A program made the translations under genes and the position numbers. 14,711 nucleotides of DNA, from NCBI GenBank assembly GCA_905205855.1, contig CAJLFL010000026.1:1-14711 (forward strand), given 5' to 3'. Origin of the DNA: an uncultured Eubacteriales bacterium (GTDB lineage Bacteria > Bacillota > Clostridia > Monoglobales > Monoglobaceae). Shown here piece after piece: positions 6,122 through 12,867 of this stretch (its first letter is position 1; each line of letters starts with the position of its first letter). The notes beneath the pieces were generated by a model. The model worked only from the letters and a program-made list of their open reading frames with translations. It did not search any database and was not told the origin of the DNA.

Positions 6122-6187
6122 GAAACGGACTTTGGCGCTGTAAGTTTGAAAACAGATATCTTTGTGTCGGAAGATGTCTGTTTTTTT
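6122..6187 (+). ncRNA. Candidate short RNA or attenuated leader upstream of spoIIGA
   Basis: The segment between the promoter at 6087-6115 and the terminator ending at 6187 would give a transcript of about 65 nt. It contains no start codon with a ribosome binding site and matches no riboswitch or small RNA class I can recognise. CTGT (6138-6141) could pair with ACAG (6153-6156) and so compete weakly with the terminator stem. It could be an independent small RNA or a regulated leader of spoIIGA-sigE. The call rests on promoter plus terminator alone. Confidence 0.4.
6149..6187 (+). terminator. Strong intrinsic terminator upstream of spoIIGA
   Basis: AACAGATATCTT (6151-6162) pairs with AAGATGTCTGTT (6171-6182), a 12-bp stem with one wobble and an 8-nt loop, followed by seven T (6181-6187). 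No plus-strand protein-coding gene ends just before it. The nearest upstream genes, nrdR and the XRE gene, already end at the 5753-5777 terminator. Confidence 0.75.
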
Positions 6188-6206
6188 GTTGCTTTGCTCC
6201 CATTTT

Positions 6207-6239
6207 ATGACAGAATTTAAGCCGACGGCGGAGTATAAT
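6207..6239 (+). promoter_or_regulatory. Candidate spoIIG-type promoter with long spacer
   Basis: ATGACA (6207-6212) and TATAAT (6234-6239) are separated by 21 nt, longer than the usual 17. The well-studied Bacillus subtilis spoIIG promoter also has a stretched spacer (22 bp) and needs Spo0A. TGTCGGA at 6165-6171 is one base from the Spo0A box TGTCGAA, but lies inside the terminator loop. Transcription would start near 6246, only about 11 nt before the spoIIGA ATG. Speculative. Confidence 0.35.
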
Positions 6240-6256
6240 ATACAAAGGTGAGGGAA

Positions 6257-7339
6257 ATGGTGATAGACGTTTATGCAGACGTGCTGTTTGCAATAAATTT
6301 TTTAATGGATCTGGTAATTATATTTGCAACGGCGGTCATGGCAAGGGAAAAGATTTGTATAGCGCGGATTTCCATAGCTGCCGCGGTTCTGGCGTCGTAC
6401 GGGACATTTGTTTTTTATCCGCAAATCAGTTTTATATATTCTGTACTCGGCAGAGCCTTAATGTCTGCTGCAGCGGTAATTATATTGTGTAAATCATTAA
6501 ATATAAAAAGGCTGCTAAAAGCTGCTTTAGTATTCTGGGCAGTTACAGTGGTTACCGGCGGCACTGTGTACGGGATGTGTATGATGACAAGCTTTGGCAG
6601 AATAGTAAAGGCAGTGACGGTAAACGGAAGTCTGTATATGGATGTCGGTCTTGACAGTATTCTTATGGGAACCGTTGCCGCATATGCTATGATATATGCA
6701 TTTAAACTGATATGTATAAGAAACTTCAGCCGTGACAAAATTTTGTTTCCGGCGGAGGTATATATAAACGGTAAAATATATGAGGTCAGTGTATTGGCAG
6801 ATACGGGATGCGAGCTCAAATTGCCGGTAACCGGCGAGGGCGTTTTGCTTATACCGGAGAAACGGCTTAAAGGACTTAATGCGGATATAATAACTGAAAT
6901 TTCTGTAAGCACGGTTGGGGGCGGAGGAAAGATTCCGGTATTTTATCCGGATAAAATAGAATGTTACGGCAGATACCGTATAAACGGTTCTGCTGCAGTG
7001 GGGATAGTTAAAGAAGAATTTACGGAGGACGGTTTATATACAGCCGTAATAAATCCGGAGGCAATAGAAGAAGTAAAAGAAAATGAAACAAACAGGAGTG
7101 ATTCAAATGCTGAAAAGGTTAAAAACATTTATTCTACGGCTGGTACAAAGGCTGCTGCCGCAAAAGAAAAAGGGAGTATATTACATAGGCGGCAGCGAAA
7201 CGCTGCCGGCGCCGCTGAGCCGCAGCGAGGAGGAGGAACAGTTAAAACGTTTGGACGATCCGGAGCAAAGAGAGCAGGCACGGAAGATTTTAATAGAACG
7301 GAATCTGAGACTGGTTGTGTATATAGCGAAAAAGTTTGA
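6257..7339 (+). CDS. spoIIGA: SpoIIGA, sporulation sigma-E factor processing protease
   Basis: This membrane aspartic protease cleaves the pro-sequence from pro-sigma E in the mother cell. The N-terminal half (about residues 1-155) is hydrophobic, with about five membrane segments and the family start IDVYADVLFAINFLMDL. The soluble half holds VSVLADTGCELKLPVTG, in which DTG (182-184) is the single catalytic aspartate motif expected to work as a dimer. The conserved block ends with DGLYTAVINPEAI near residue 270, where the family normally stops. Here the frame stays open to residue 360. Residues 284-360 are read out of frame from sigE and are Arg/Gly/Ala/Lys-rich, unlike SpoIIGA. Either the protein has an unusual tail or an indel has hidden the native stop. 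I chose ATG 6257 over GTG 6248, because AAAGGTG lies 6 nt before it and the family starts like this. Confidence 0.93.
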   Translation: MVIDVYADVLFAINFLMDLVIIFATAVMAREKICIARISIAAAVLASYGTFVFYPQISFIYSVLGRALMSAAAVIILCKSLNIKRLLKAALVFWAVTVVTGGTVYGMCMMTSFGRIVKAVTVNGSLYMDVGLDSILMGTVAAYAMIYAFKLICIRNFSRDKILFPAEVYINGKIYEVSVLADTGCELKLPVTGEGVLLIPEKRLKGLNADIITEISVSTVGGGGKIPVFYPDKIECYGRYRINGSAAVGIVKEEFTEDGLYTAVINPEAIEEVKENETNRSDSNAEKVKNIYSTAGTKAAAAKEKGSILHRRQRNAAGAAEPQRGGGTVKTFGRSGAKRAGTEDFNRTESETGCVYSEKV

Positions 7340-7835
7340 AAATACCGGAATCGGAGTAGAAGACTTGGTTTCTATAGGCGCAATAGGGCTTATAAAGGCG
7401 ATAAATACATTTAAGACAGATAAAAAAATCAAGCTTGCGACATATGCGTCAAGATGTATAGAAAACGAGATATTGATGTACTTGCGTAAAAACAACGGTT
7501 CAAAGGCGGAAATCTCTATAGACGAACCGCTTAATGTCGATTGGGACGGGAACGAGCTTTTGCTGTCGGACGTATTGGGGACGGATGATGATATAACGCA
7601 GCGCGGACTTGAGGATGAAGTTGACAGGCAGCTGCTTCATCTTGCTATGGAAAAGCTTTCGGAACGTGAAAGGTGTATAATGGAGCTGCGTTTTGGGATA
7701 AACAATGACGGGAACGAAAAAACCCAAAAGGAGGTGGCGGATTTGCTGGGGATTTCCCAATCCTATATATCGCGGCTTGAAAAAAGAATAATTGTAAGAC
7801 TTAAAAGAGATATAACTAAAATGATAAACAGCTGA
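7107..7835 (+). CDS. sigE: RNA polymerase sporulation sigma factor sigma E (pro-form)
   Basis: This encodes 242 residues. The N-terminal basic, amphipathic pro-sequence (about residues 1-24) ends at KKKGVYYIGGSE, the site region where SpoIIGA cleaves. Sigma region 2 follows (ILIERNLRLVVYIAKKFENT, LATYASRCIENEILMYLR), then the sigma-E block DEPLNVDWDGNELLLSDVLG, and region 4 with the HTH KTQKEVADLLGISQSYISRL. Length and motifs match sigma E throughout. I chose ATG 7107 because AGGAG lies 8 nt upstream; an in-frame ATG at 7083 would add 8 residues and lacks that site. It directs mother-cell gene expression early in sporulation. It starts inside the open spoIIGA frame, suggesting translational coupling. 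No terminator is evident after it, and sigG, its usual neighbour, is missing. Confidence 0.97.
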   Translation: MLKRLKTFILRLVQRLLPQKKKGVYYIGGSETLPAPLSRSEEEEQLKRLDDPEQREQARKILIERNLRLVVYIAKKFENTGIGVEDLVSIGAIGLIKAINTFKTDKKIKLATYASRCIENEILMYLRKNNGSKAEISIDEPLNVDWDGNELLLSDVLGTDDDITQRGLEDEVDRQLLHLAMEKLSERERCIMELRFGINNDGNEKTQKEVADLLGISQSYISRLEKRIIVRLKRDITKMINS

Positions 7836-7880
7836 CAGCGTTATTTTTTGTAAAAAAAGCATATTTTACACCAAAATCAG

Positions 7881-7909
7881 TTGACGTTAAACGAATTTAG
7901 GTATATAAT
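7881..7909 (+). promoter_or_regulatory. Sigma-A-type promoter of serC-serA
   Basis: TTGACG (7881-7886), a 17-nt spacer and TATAAT (7904-7909) give a near-consensus promoter. The leader to the serC start is about 60 nt, and I see no attenuator or riboswitch in it. Confidence 0.82.
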
Positions 7910-7976
7910 GTTAATAGTTTATCAATCTTAATACAAAATATCAGCGGATATTTATATATAATTGGAGGAGATTATA

Positions 7977-9056
7977 ATGAGCAGAGTTTACAATTTTTCA
8001 GCAGGACCGTCTATGCTCCCTGTAGAGGTTCTTGAGCGTGCACAAAAGGAGATGCTTAATTGCAACGGCAGCGGTCAGTCAGTTATGGAAATGAGCCACC
8101 GCTCTAAAGAATATCAGGCTATTATAGACGAAGCAGAAGCGCTTTTCCGTGAGGTTATGAATATACCTGACAATTATAAGGTATTATTCCTGCAGGGCGG
8201 CGCGTCTACCCAGTTTGCAATGGTTCCGCTTAACCTCGGAAACAAAAACAAGTCTGCGGATTATGTGATTACCGGTCAGTGGGCAAAGAAAGCGTTTGCA
8301 GAAGCCGGACGTTATCTTGATGCCCATGCTATTGCTTCAAGTGCGGATAAGACTTTCTCATATCTGCCCAAGGTAGATAAGTCAATGCTGACACCGGATG
8401 CGGATTATGTGCATATCACATACAACAACACAATTTACGGTACACACTATAATACAATGCCTGATTTTGGTGATACAACGGTTGTTACCGATATGTCCTC
8501 CTGTATTTTGTCAGAAGAAGTTGATATAAGCAAGTTTGGCTTGATTTATGCCGGCGCTCAGAAGAATATGGGCCCTGCCGGTGTAACGGTTGTAATCGTA
8601 CGTGATGATCTGATCGGAAACGCTATGGATTTTACACCTACCATGCTTAATTATCAGACACATGCTGATAACGGCTCTATGTTTAACACTCCGCCTACAT
8701 ACGGAATTTATATCTGCAAGCTGGTTTATGAGTGGATAAAGAACATGGGCGGCGTAAAAGTTATGCATGAAAAGAATGTCGAAAAAGCAAAGCTGCTTTA
8801 TGATTTTCTTGATAATTCAAAGATGTTTAAAGGTACAGTTGTACCTGAGGATCGTTCTTTGATGAATGTTCCGTTCGTTACCGATTCTGATGAGCTTAAC
8901 GCTAAGTTTATAGCAGAATCAAAGGCAAAGGGCTTTGTCAATCTTAAAGGTCACCGTACGGTCGGCGGTATGCGTGCAAGTATCTACAACGCAATGCCGA
9001 TTGAGGGTGTAAAGGCTTTGGTTGAGTTTATGAAAGATTTTGAGGCAAACAACTGA
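7977..9056 (+). CDS. serC: Phosphoserine aminotransferase
   Basis: This 359-residue PLP-dependent aminotransferase catalyses the second step of serine synthesis (3-phosphohydroxypyruvate plus glutamate to phosphoserine plus 2-oxoglutarate) in the cytoplasm. The start RVYNFSAGPSMLP is diagnostic of SerC. MEMSHRSKEY, FLQGGAS (71-77) and YAGAQKNMGPAG follow, the last carrying the PLP lysine at residue 196. The C-terminal GHRTVGGMRASIYNAMP is the phosphate-binding SerC ending. Length is normal for the family. GGAGGAG 7 nt before ATG 7977 fixes the start; an in-frame TTG at 7962 overlaps that site and is rejected. It is the first gene of a two-gene operon with serA, 31 nt apart. Codon use appears richer in preferred codons than in spoIIGA, consistent with higher expression. 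Confidence 0.97.
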   Translation: MSRVYNFSAGPSMLPVEVLERAQKEMLNCNGSGQSVMEMSHRSKEYQAIIDEAEALFREVMNIPDNYKVLFLQGGASTQFAMVPLNLGNKNKSADYVITGQWAKKAFAEAGRYLDAHAIASSADKTFSYLPKVDKSMLTPDADYVHITYNNTIYGTHYNTMPDFGDTTVVTDMSSCILSEEVDISKFGLIYAGAQKNMGPAGVTVVIVRDDLIGNAMDFTPTMLNYQTHADNGSMFNTPPTYGIYICKLVYEWIKNMGGVKVMHEKNVEKAKLLYDFLDNSKMFKGTVVPEDRSLMNVPFVTDSDELNAKFIAESKAKGFVNLKGHRTVGGMRASIYNAMPIEGVKALVEFMKDFEANN

Positions 9057-9087
9057 TTTTGATTTATTTTGAAAGGATTGTTGGATT

Positions 9088-10251
9088 ATGTATCAGATAC
9101 AAACACTGAATAAAATTTCTAAAAAAGGATTGGCAGTGCTCGGTAATAATTATTCATGCGCGGACGAGGTTAACAACCCGGACGGTATTATTCTCAGAAG
9201 CTTTAAAATGCACGATATGGAGCTTCCGGAAAGTTTGCGTGCTGTTGCAAGAGCAGGCGCCGGCGTAAATAATATTCCGATTGACAAGTGCACTGAAAAG
9301 GGTATAGTGGTATTCAATACTCCGGGTGCAAATGCAAATGCTGTTAAAGAACTTGTTCTTGCGGCGCTGTTCCTGTCATCAAGAAAGATTGTTCAGGGAA
9401 TCGAATGGACAAAAACACTGGCAGGTGAGGGCGATGCGATTTCCGGCTTGGTTGAAAAAGGAAAGTCAAGCTTTGCCGGTCCTGAGATAGAGGGTAAGAC
9501 TCTTGGCGTTGTGGGACTTGGTGCAATCGGCGTTCGTGTTGCCAACGCAGCACATCACCTCGGCATGGATGTTATCGGATTTGATCCGTATTTGTCGGTT
9601 GATGCGGCTTGGCATCTGACACGTTTTGCACATAAAGCAAACGACCTCCAGGAGCTCCTGGAAAAATCAGATTATATTACAATACATGTGCCTGCAAATC
9701 CGCAGACAAAGGGTATGTTTAATTCAGAGGCATTTGTTTCAATGAAGAACGGTGCGCGTTTGCTCAACTTCTCACGCGATAGTTTGGTTGACGAGGCAGA
9801 TTTGCTAGCTGCTCTTGACGAGGGTAAGGTTGCGACATATATCACTGACTTTGCAAGCGAAGCATTGCTTAAGCATGACAATGTTATCTGTATGCCGCAT
9901 CTTGGCGCTTCTACTCCGGAAAGTGAAGAAAACTGCGCTGTTATGGCAGCAAGTGAGATAAAAGACTTTTTGGAAAACGGAAACATCAAAAACAGTGTAA
10001 ACTTCCCGAACTGCGACATGGGAGTTGTAAACGGTACGCGTATAACCGTACTGCATAAGAATGTTCCCAATATGATTAAGCAGTTTACGGATGCTTTGGC
10101 AAGTATAAATATCAATATAGACAATATGCTTAACAAGAGCAAGGGCGATAATGCTTATACAATGATAGATATTTCGGGTGAATGTGATTCCTCCGTCACC
10201 GATACAATTAAGTCTATTGACGGTGTTATTAAGGTATATGTGCTGAAGTAG
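9088..10251 (+). CDS. serA: D-3-phosphoglycerate dehydrogenase with C-terminal ACT domain
   Basis: This 387-residue NAD-dependent dehydrogenase catalyses the first step of serine synthesis. The substrate-binding part includes RAGAGVNNIPIDKCTEKGI and NTPGANANAVKELVL. The nucleotide fold has VVGLGAIG (141-148) followed by VIGFDPY. Catalytic candidates are Arg230 and His271 (MPHLGAST). The usual NxARG motif reads NFSRD here, as in other short clostridial-type SerA proteins. Residues about 316-387 form an ACT domain (RITVLHKNVPNMIKQFTDAL), a likely site for serine feedback. AAAGGA is about 10 nt before the ATG. It is downstream of serC in the same operon. Neither serB nor DUF1015, which often accompanies serCA in Clostridia, is present. 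rnpB follows 36 nt after the stop. Confidence 0.95.
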   Translation: MYQIQTLNKISKKGLAVLGNNYSCADEVNNPDGIILRSFKMHDMELPESLRAVARAGAGVNNIPIDKCTEKGIVVFNTPGANANAVKELVLAALFLSSRKIVQGIEWTKTLAGEGDAISGLVEKGKSSFAGPEIEGKTLGVVGLGAIGVRVANAAHHLGMDVIGFDPYLSVDAAWHLTRFAHKANDLQELLEKSDYITIHVPANPQTKGMFNSEAFVSMKNGARLLNFSRDSLVDEADLLAALDEGKVATYITDFASEALLKHDNVICMPHLGASTPESEENCAVMAASEIKDFLENGNIKNSVNFPNCDMGVVNGTRITVLHKNVPNMIKQFTDALASININIDNMLNKSKGDNAYTMIDISGECDSSVTDTIKSIDGVIKVYVLK

Positions 10252-10287
10252 TTTTTATATTCGTAAAAAACAAATAAAGGCTTTGAT

Positions 10288-10614
10288 TCAGTAAGCTGAA
10301 TGGTCGCGCACATTTGTGTGAGGAAAGTCCGGGCTCCATAGGACAGGGTGCAAGCTAACGGCTTGTGGAGGCGACTCTAAGGATAGTGCAACAGAAATAT
10401 ACCGCCTGCCGATGCAGGTAAGGGTGGAAAGGCGAGGTAAGAGCTCACCCGGCTGTATGGTGACGTACGGCTGCTGTAAACCCCACTCGGAGCAACGCTT
10501 GAATGGAAGGCTTAACCGGTCCGGCTACTTCCGAAAAGGCGGCTTGAGGCGTGCGGTGACGTGCGTCCCAGATAGATGACCATTTTTAACAGAACCCGGC
10601 TTATGGCTTGCTGA
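10288..10614 (+). ncRNA. rnpB: RNase P RNA, bacterial class A
   Basis: This is the catalytic RNA of RNase P, which matures tRNA 5' ends. Diagnostic conserved segments are in order: GAGGAAAGTCCGGGCTCC, ACAGGGTGC, AGTGCAACAGAAA, GGTAAGAGCTCACCC, TAAACCCCACTCGGAGCAA, AGATAGATGACC and ACAGAACCCGGCTTA. Helix P1 pairs CAGTAAGC (10289-10296) with GCTTGCTG (10606-10613); helix P2 pairs AATGGTC with GACCATT; P3 is a very short CACA/TGTG hairpin. The architecture is class A, not the class B of Bacillus. The ends are set from P1 and may be off by a few bases. I see no clear promoter in the 36 nt after serA, so it may be transcribed with serCA and processed. Confidence 0.95.
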
Positions 10615-10616
10615 TA

Positions 10617-10660
10617 AAAATAAACCGAAAGCGTATTTACCGCTTTCGGTTTATTTTATT
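10617..10660. terminator. Bidirectional intrinsic terminator between rnpB and parC
   Basis: TAAACCGAAAGCG (10621-10633) pairs perfectly with CGCTTTCGGTTTA (10641-10653), extended by flanking A/T pairs. T-rich sequence follows on the plus strand (TTTATTTTATT) and on the minus strand (TTTATTTTTATC). It ends rnpB in one direction and the topoisomerase operon in the other. Confidence 0.92.
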
Positions 10661-12848
10661 ATTCTAAATCAAAGCCTATCTGTTCAATCCCCTTGTCTTC
10701 ATCCTTTATCAAAGCTCCTGCAGCAGGAATGTTGCGGCAGCCATAACCGGAGGTAGTCAGCAATCCGCTGTCCTTTGCCTCGGTAACCTCTTTGATTACA
10801 GCGTTTCGTCTTAATGTCATCACGCTTACGCCCTGGCTGCTTCTTGTTGTTTTTTCCGGAATTTTATCGGTATTGACAGCCAAAGCCTTGTCGGCACTGC
10901 TTTTAAGCACAATATCGGTATCTGTTTTAAGATACAGCATACTGACGAGCGGTGATTTGACAGAGAACGCGCCGGTCAGCTTGCGGCGATTTGACTTGGT
11001 TTCGTAGCTTTTAAGAGGAATTTTTGCACATTTACCGTTTTCAAAGCAGAAAAGCACATGCCCGCTGTAATCTCCGCTTATTATCATTCCGGCTATGTCG
11101 CCTTTTTCCGTCATGCCGAGCAGATTCGGGATATATTCGCCAAGCTGGCTTGCCTTTCCGTCCGGAATGTCACCGGCGTGTATCTTATACACCTCTCCGC
11201 CGGCAGTAAATATTAAAAGCTCACTGCGGTTTGTGGTTTCCTCCTCCTGTATTATCCTGTCATCATCTTTAAGCCGCTGCTCTCCGCTTGTTCTGAGAGA
11301 TACAAGAGAAATCTTTTTGATGTAGTTATGCGCTGTGCGAAAGATTCGCACGCTGTAATCCTCAAAGGTTTGTTCCTCGGTATCATATTCAGCAAGCTCA
11401 TCATCACAGATAAGCTGTGTCCGTCTGTCAGAACCATACTTTTTGGCAGCTTCTTTAAGCTGCTTTTCGATAATTTTATTTACTCTCGCCTTGCTTTTAC
11501 TTATTGCCTCAAGATCAGCAATTTCGGCTTTCAGTTTTTCAATTTCATCGGTGCGCTTTAAGATATAGTCTTTATTAAGATTGCGTAGCTTTATTTCAGC
11601 AACGTATTCCGCCTGAACTTCATCTATACCAAAGCCTTTCATAAGATTGGGGACAACCATATTATCGTCCTCGGTTTCTCGCACGATTTTTATTGCTTTG
11701 TCTATGTCAAGCAAAATGAGAGCAAGTCCCTCCAGCAGATGCAGTTTTTCGGATTTGCGCTGTATGTCGTAAGCTACACCGCGTAAAACACAGCTCCTGC
11801 GGAACCGCAGCCATTCGCACAGAATATCATTCACTCCGAGCACCATAGGAGAGCCTTCCACTAAGATATTAAAGTTACAGCCAAAGCTGTCCTGAAGCGG
11901 CGTCATCTTGAAAAGCTTTGCCATCAGCTTATCGGGATTGCTGCCTCTCTTTAAGTCTATGGTAAGCTTGAGTCCCATTTTGTCGGTTTCATCACGAATA
12001 TCCGAAATTTCTTTTATTTTTCCTGCCTTAACAAGGTCAACGATTTTTTCTACTATTGCCTCAACCGTTGTGGTATATGGTATCTCCTTAATATCTATGC
12101 AGTTCTGTTTTTTATCGTATTCGTACTTAGCACGCAGCTTAAAGCTGCCTCTGCCGGTCTTATAGATTTCGCGCATTTCATCACGGTTGTATATAAGCTC
12201 GGCTCCCAAAGGAAAGTCCGGTGCCGGCATGATGTCAAGCAAATCAGCCTCCGGATCCTTCATTACGGCTATTGTCGCGTCGCATAGCTCGCGCAGATTA
12301 AAGCTGCATATATTTGACGCCATGCCTACCGCAATGCCTTGATTCGGATTTGCAAGGATGTTGGGAAAGGTAGTGGGAAGGAGAACGGGTTCTTTCATTG
12401 TTCCGTCATAATTGTCAACAAAATCAATGGTGTCCTTGTCCATATCTCTAAAGATTTCGCTGCAGATTTTTGCAAGCTTTACCTCTGTATAACGTGCGGC
12501 AGCATATGCCATATCTCTTGAATATTGCCGTCCGAAGTTACCCTTTGAATCAACAAGCGGCAGCAGAAGTGCGCCGTTGCCCTCTGTCAGACGAACCATA
12601 GTTTCGTAGATAGCGGAGTCGCCGTGTGGGTTAAGCCGCATTGTCTGTCCCACAACATTTGCGGATTTTGTACGTCCGCCGGTCAGCAATCCCATTTTAT
12701 ACATGGTGTACAAAAGCTTTCGGTGTGATGGCTTAAAACCGTCAATCTCAGGTATTGCACGGGAGATTATAACGCTCATGGCATACGGCATATAGTTTTG
12801 TTCCAGGGTATCTGTTATCTGTTGCTCTTCTATAATCGGTTTTTTCAT
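10659..12848 (-). CDS. parC: Type II DNA topoisomerase subunit A, topoisomerase IV (ParC)-like
   Basis: This 729-residue DNA-breaking and rejoining subunit acts with the adjacent subunit B. YMPYAMSVIISRAIPEIDGFKP at the start and AAARYTEVKL carry the family pattern, with Tyr120 as the DNA-linked nucleophile. The quinolone-target region reads LNPHGDSAIYETMVRL; Ser78 and Glu82 sit at the two common resistance positions and look unmutated. MRLNPHGD instead of KYHPHGD marks the divergent clostridial group. A coiled-coil region lies near residues 425-475 (IEKLKAEIADLEA). The C-terminal beta region lacks the QRRGGKG GyrA box needed for DNA wrapping, so relaxing or decatenating activity is likelier than gyrase (inference). 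GAGGTG 7 nt before the ATG sets the start, 19 nt after parE. The name parC is by family resemblance; 'gyrA-like' is the alternative. Confidence 0.9.
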   Translation of the reverse strand: MKKPIIEEQQITDTLEQNYMPYAMSVIISRAIPEIDGFKPSHRKLLYTMYKMGLLTGGRTKSANVVGQTMRLNPHGDSAIYETMVRLTEGNGALLLPLVDSKGNFGRQYSRDMAYAAARYTEVKLAKICSEIFRDMDKDTIDFVDNYDGTMKEPVLLPTTFPNILANPNQGIAVGMASNICSFNLRELCDATIAVMKDPEADLLDIMPAPDFPLGAELIYNRDEMREIYKTGRGSFKLRAKYEYDKKQNCIDIKEIPYTTTVEAIVEKIVDLVKAGKIKEISDIRDETDKMGLKLTIDLKRGSNPDKLMAKLFKMTPLQDSFGCNFNILVEGSPMVLGVNDILCEWLRFRRSCVLRGVAYDIQRKSEKLHLLEGLALILLDIDKAIKIVRETEDDNMVVPNLMKGFGIDEVQAEYVAEIKLRNLNKDYILKRTDEIEKLKAEIADLEAISKSKARVNKIIEKQLKEAAKKYGSDRRTQLICDDELAEYDTEEQTFEDYSVRIFRTAHNYIKKISLVSLRTSGEQRLKDDDRIIQEEETTNRSELLIFTAGGEVYKIHAGDIPDGKASQLGEYIPNLLGMTEKGDIAGMIISGDYSGHVLFCFENGKCAKIPLKSYETKSNRRKLTGAFSVKSPLVSMLYLKTDTDIVLKSSADKALAVNTDKIPEKTTRSSQGVSVMTLRRNAVIKEVTEAKDSGLLTTSGYGCRNIPAAGALIKDEDKGIEQIGFDLE

Positions 12849-12867
12849 ATGCTTACACCTCTTTCGG

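Noticed and set aside
6415..6912. 165-codon minus-strand frame inside spoIIGA
   Set aside because: It is a shadow of a hydrophobic membrane-protein gene and has no independent start signal.
7083..7106. Earlier ATG for sigE
   Set aside because: It lies upstream of the AGGAG site that correctly precedes ATG 7107, and sigma-E pro-sequences normally start like MLKRLK.
9672..10142. 156-codon minus-strand frame inside serA
   Set aside because: It is antisense to a well-supported gene and has no domain.
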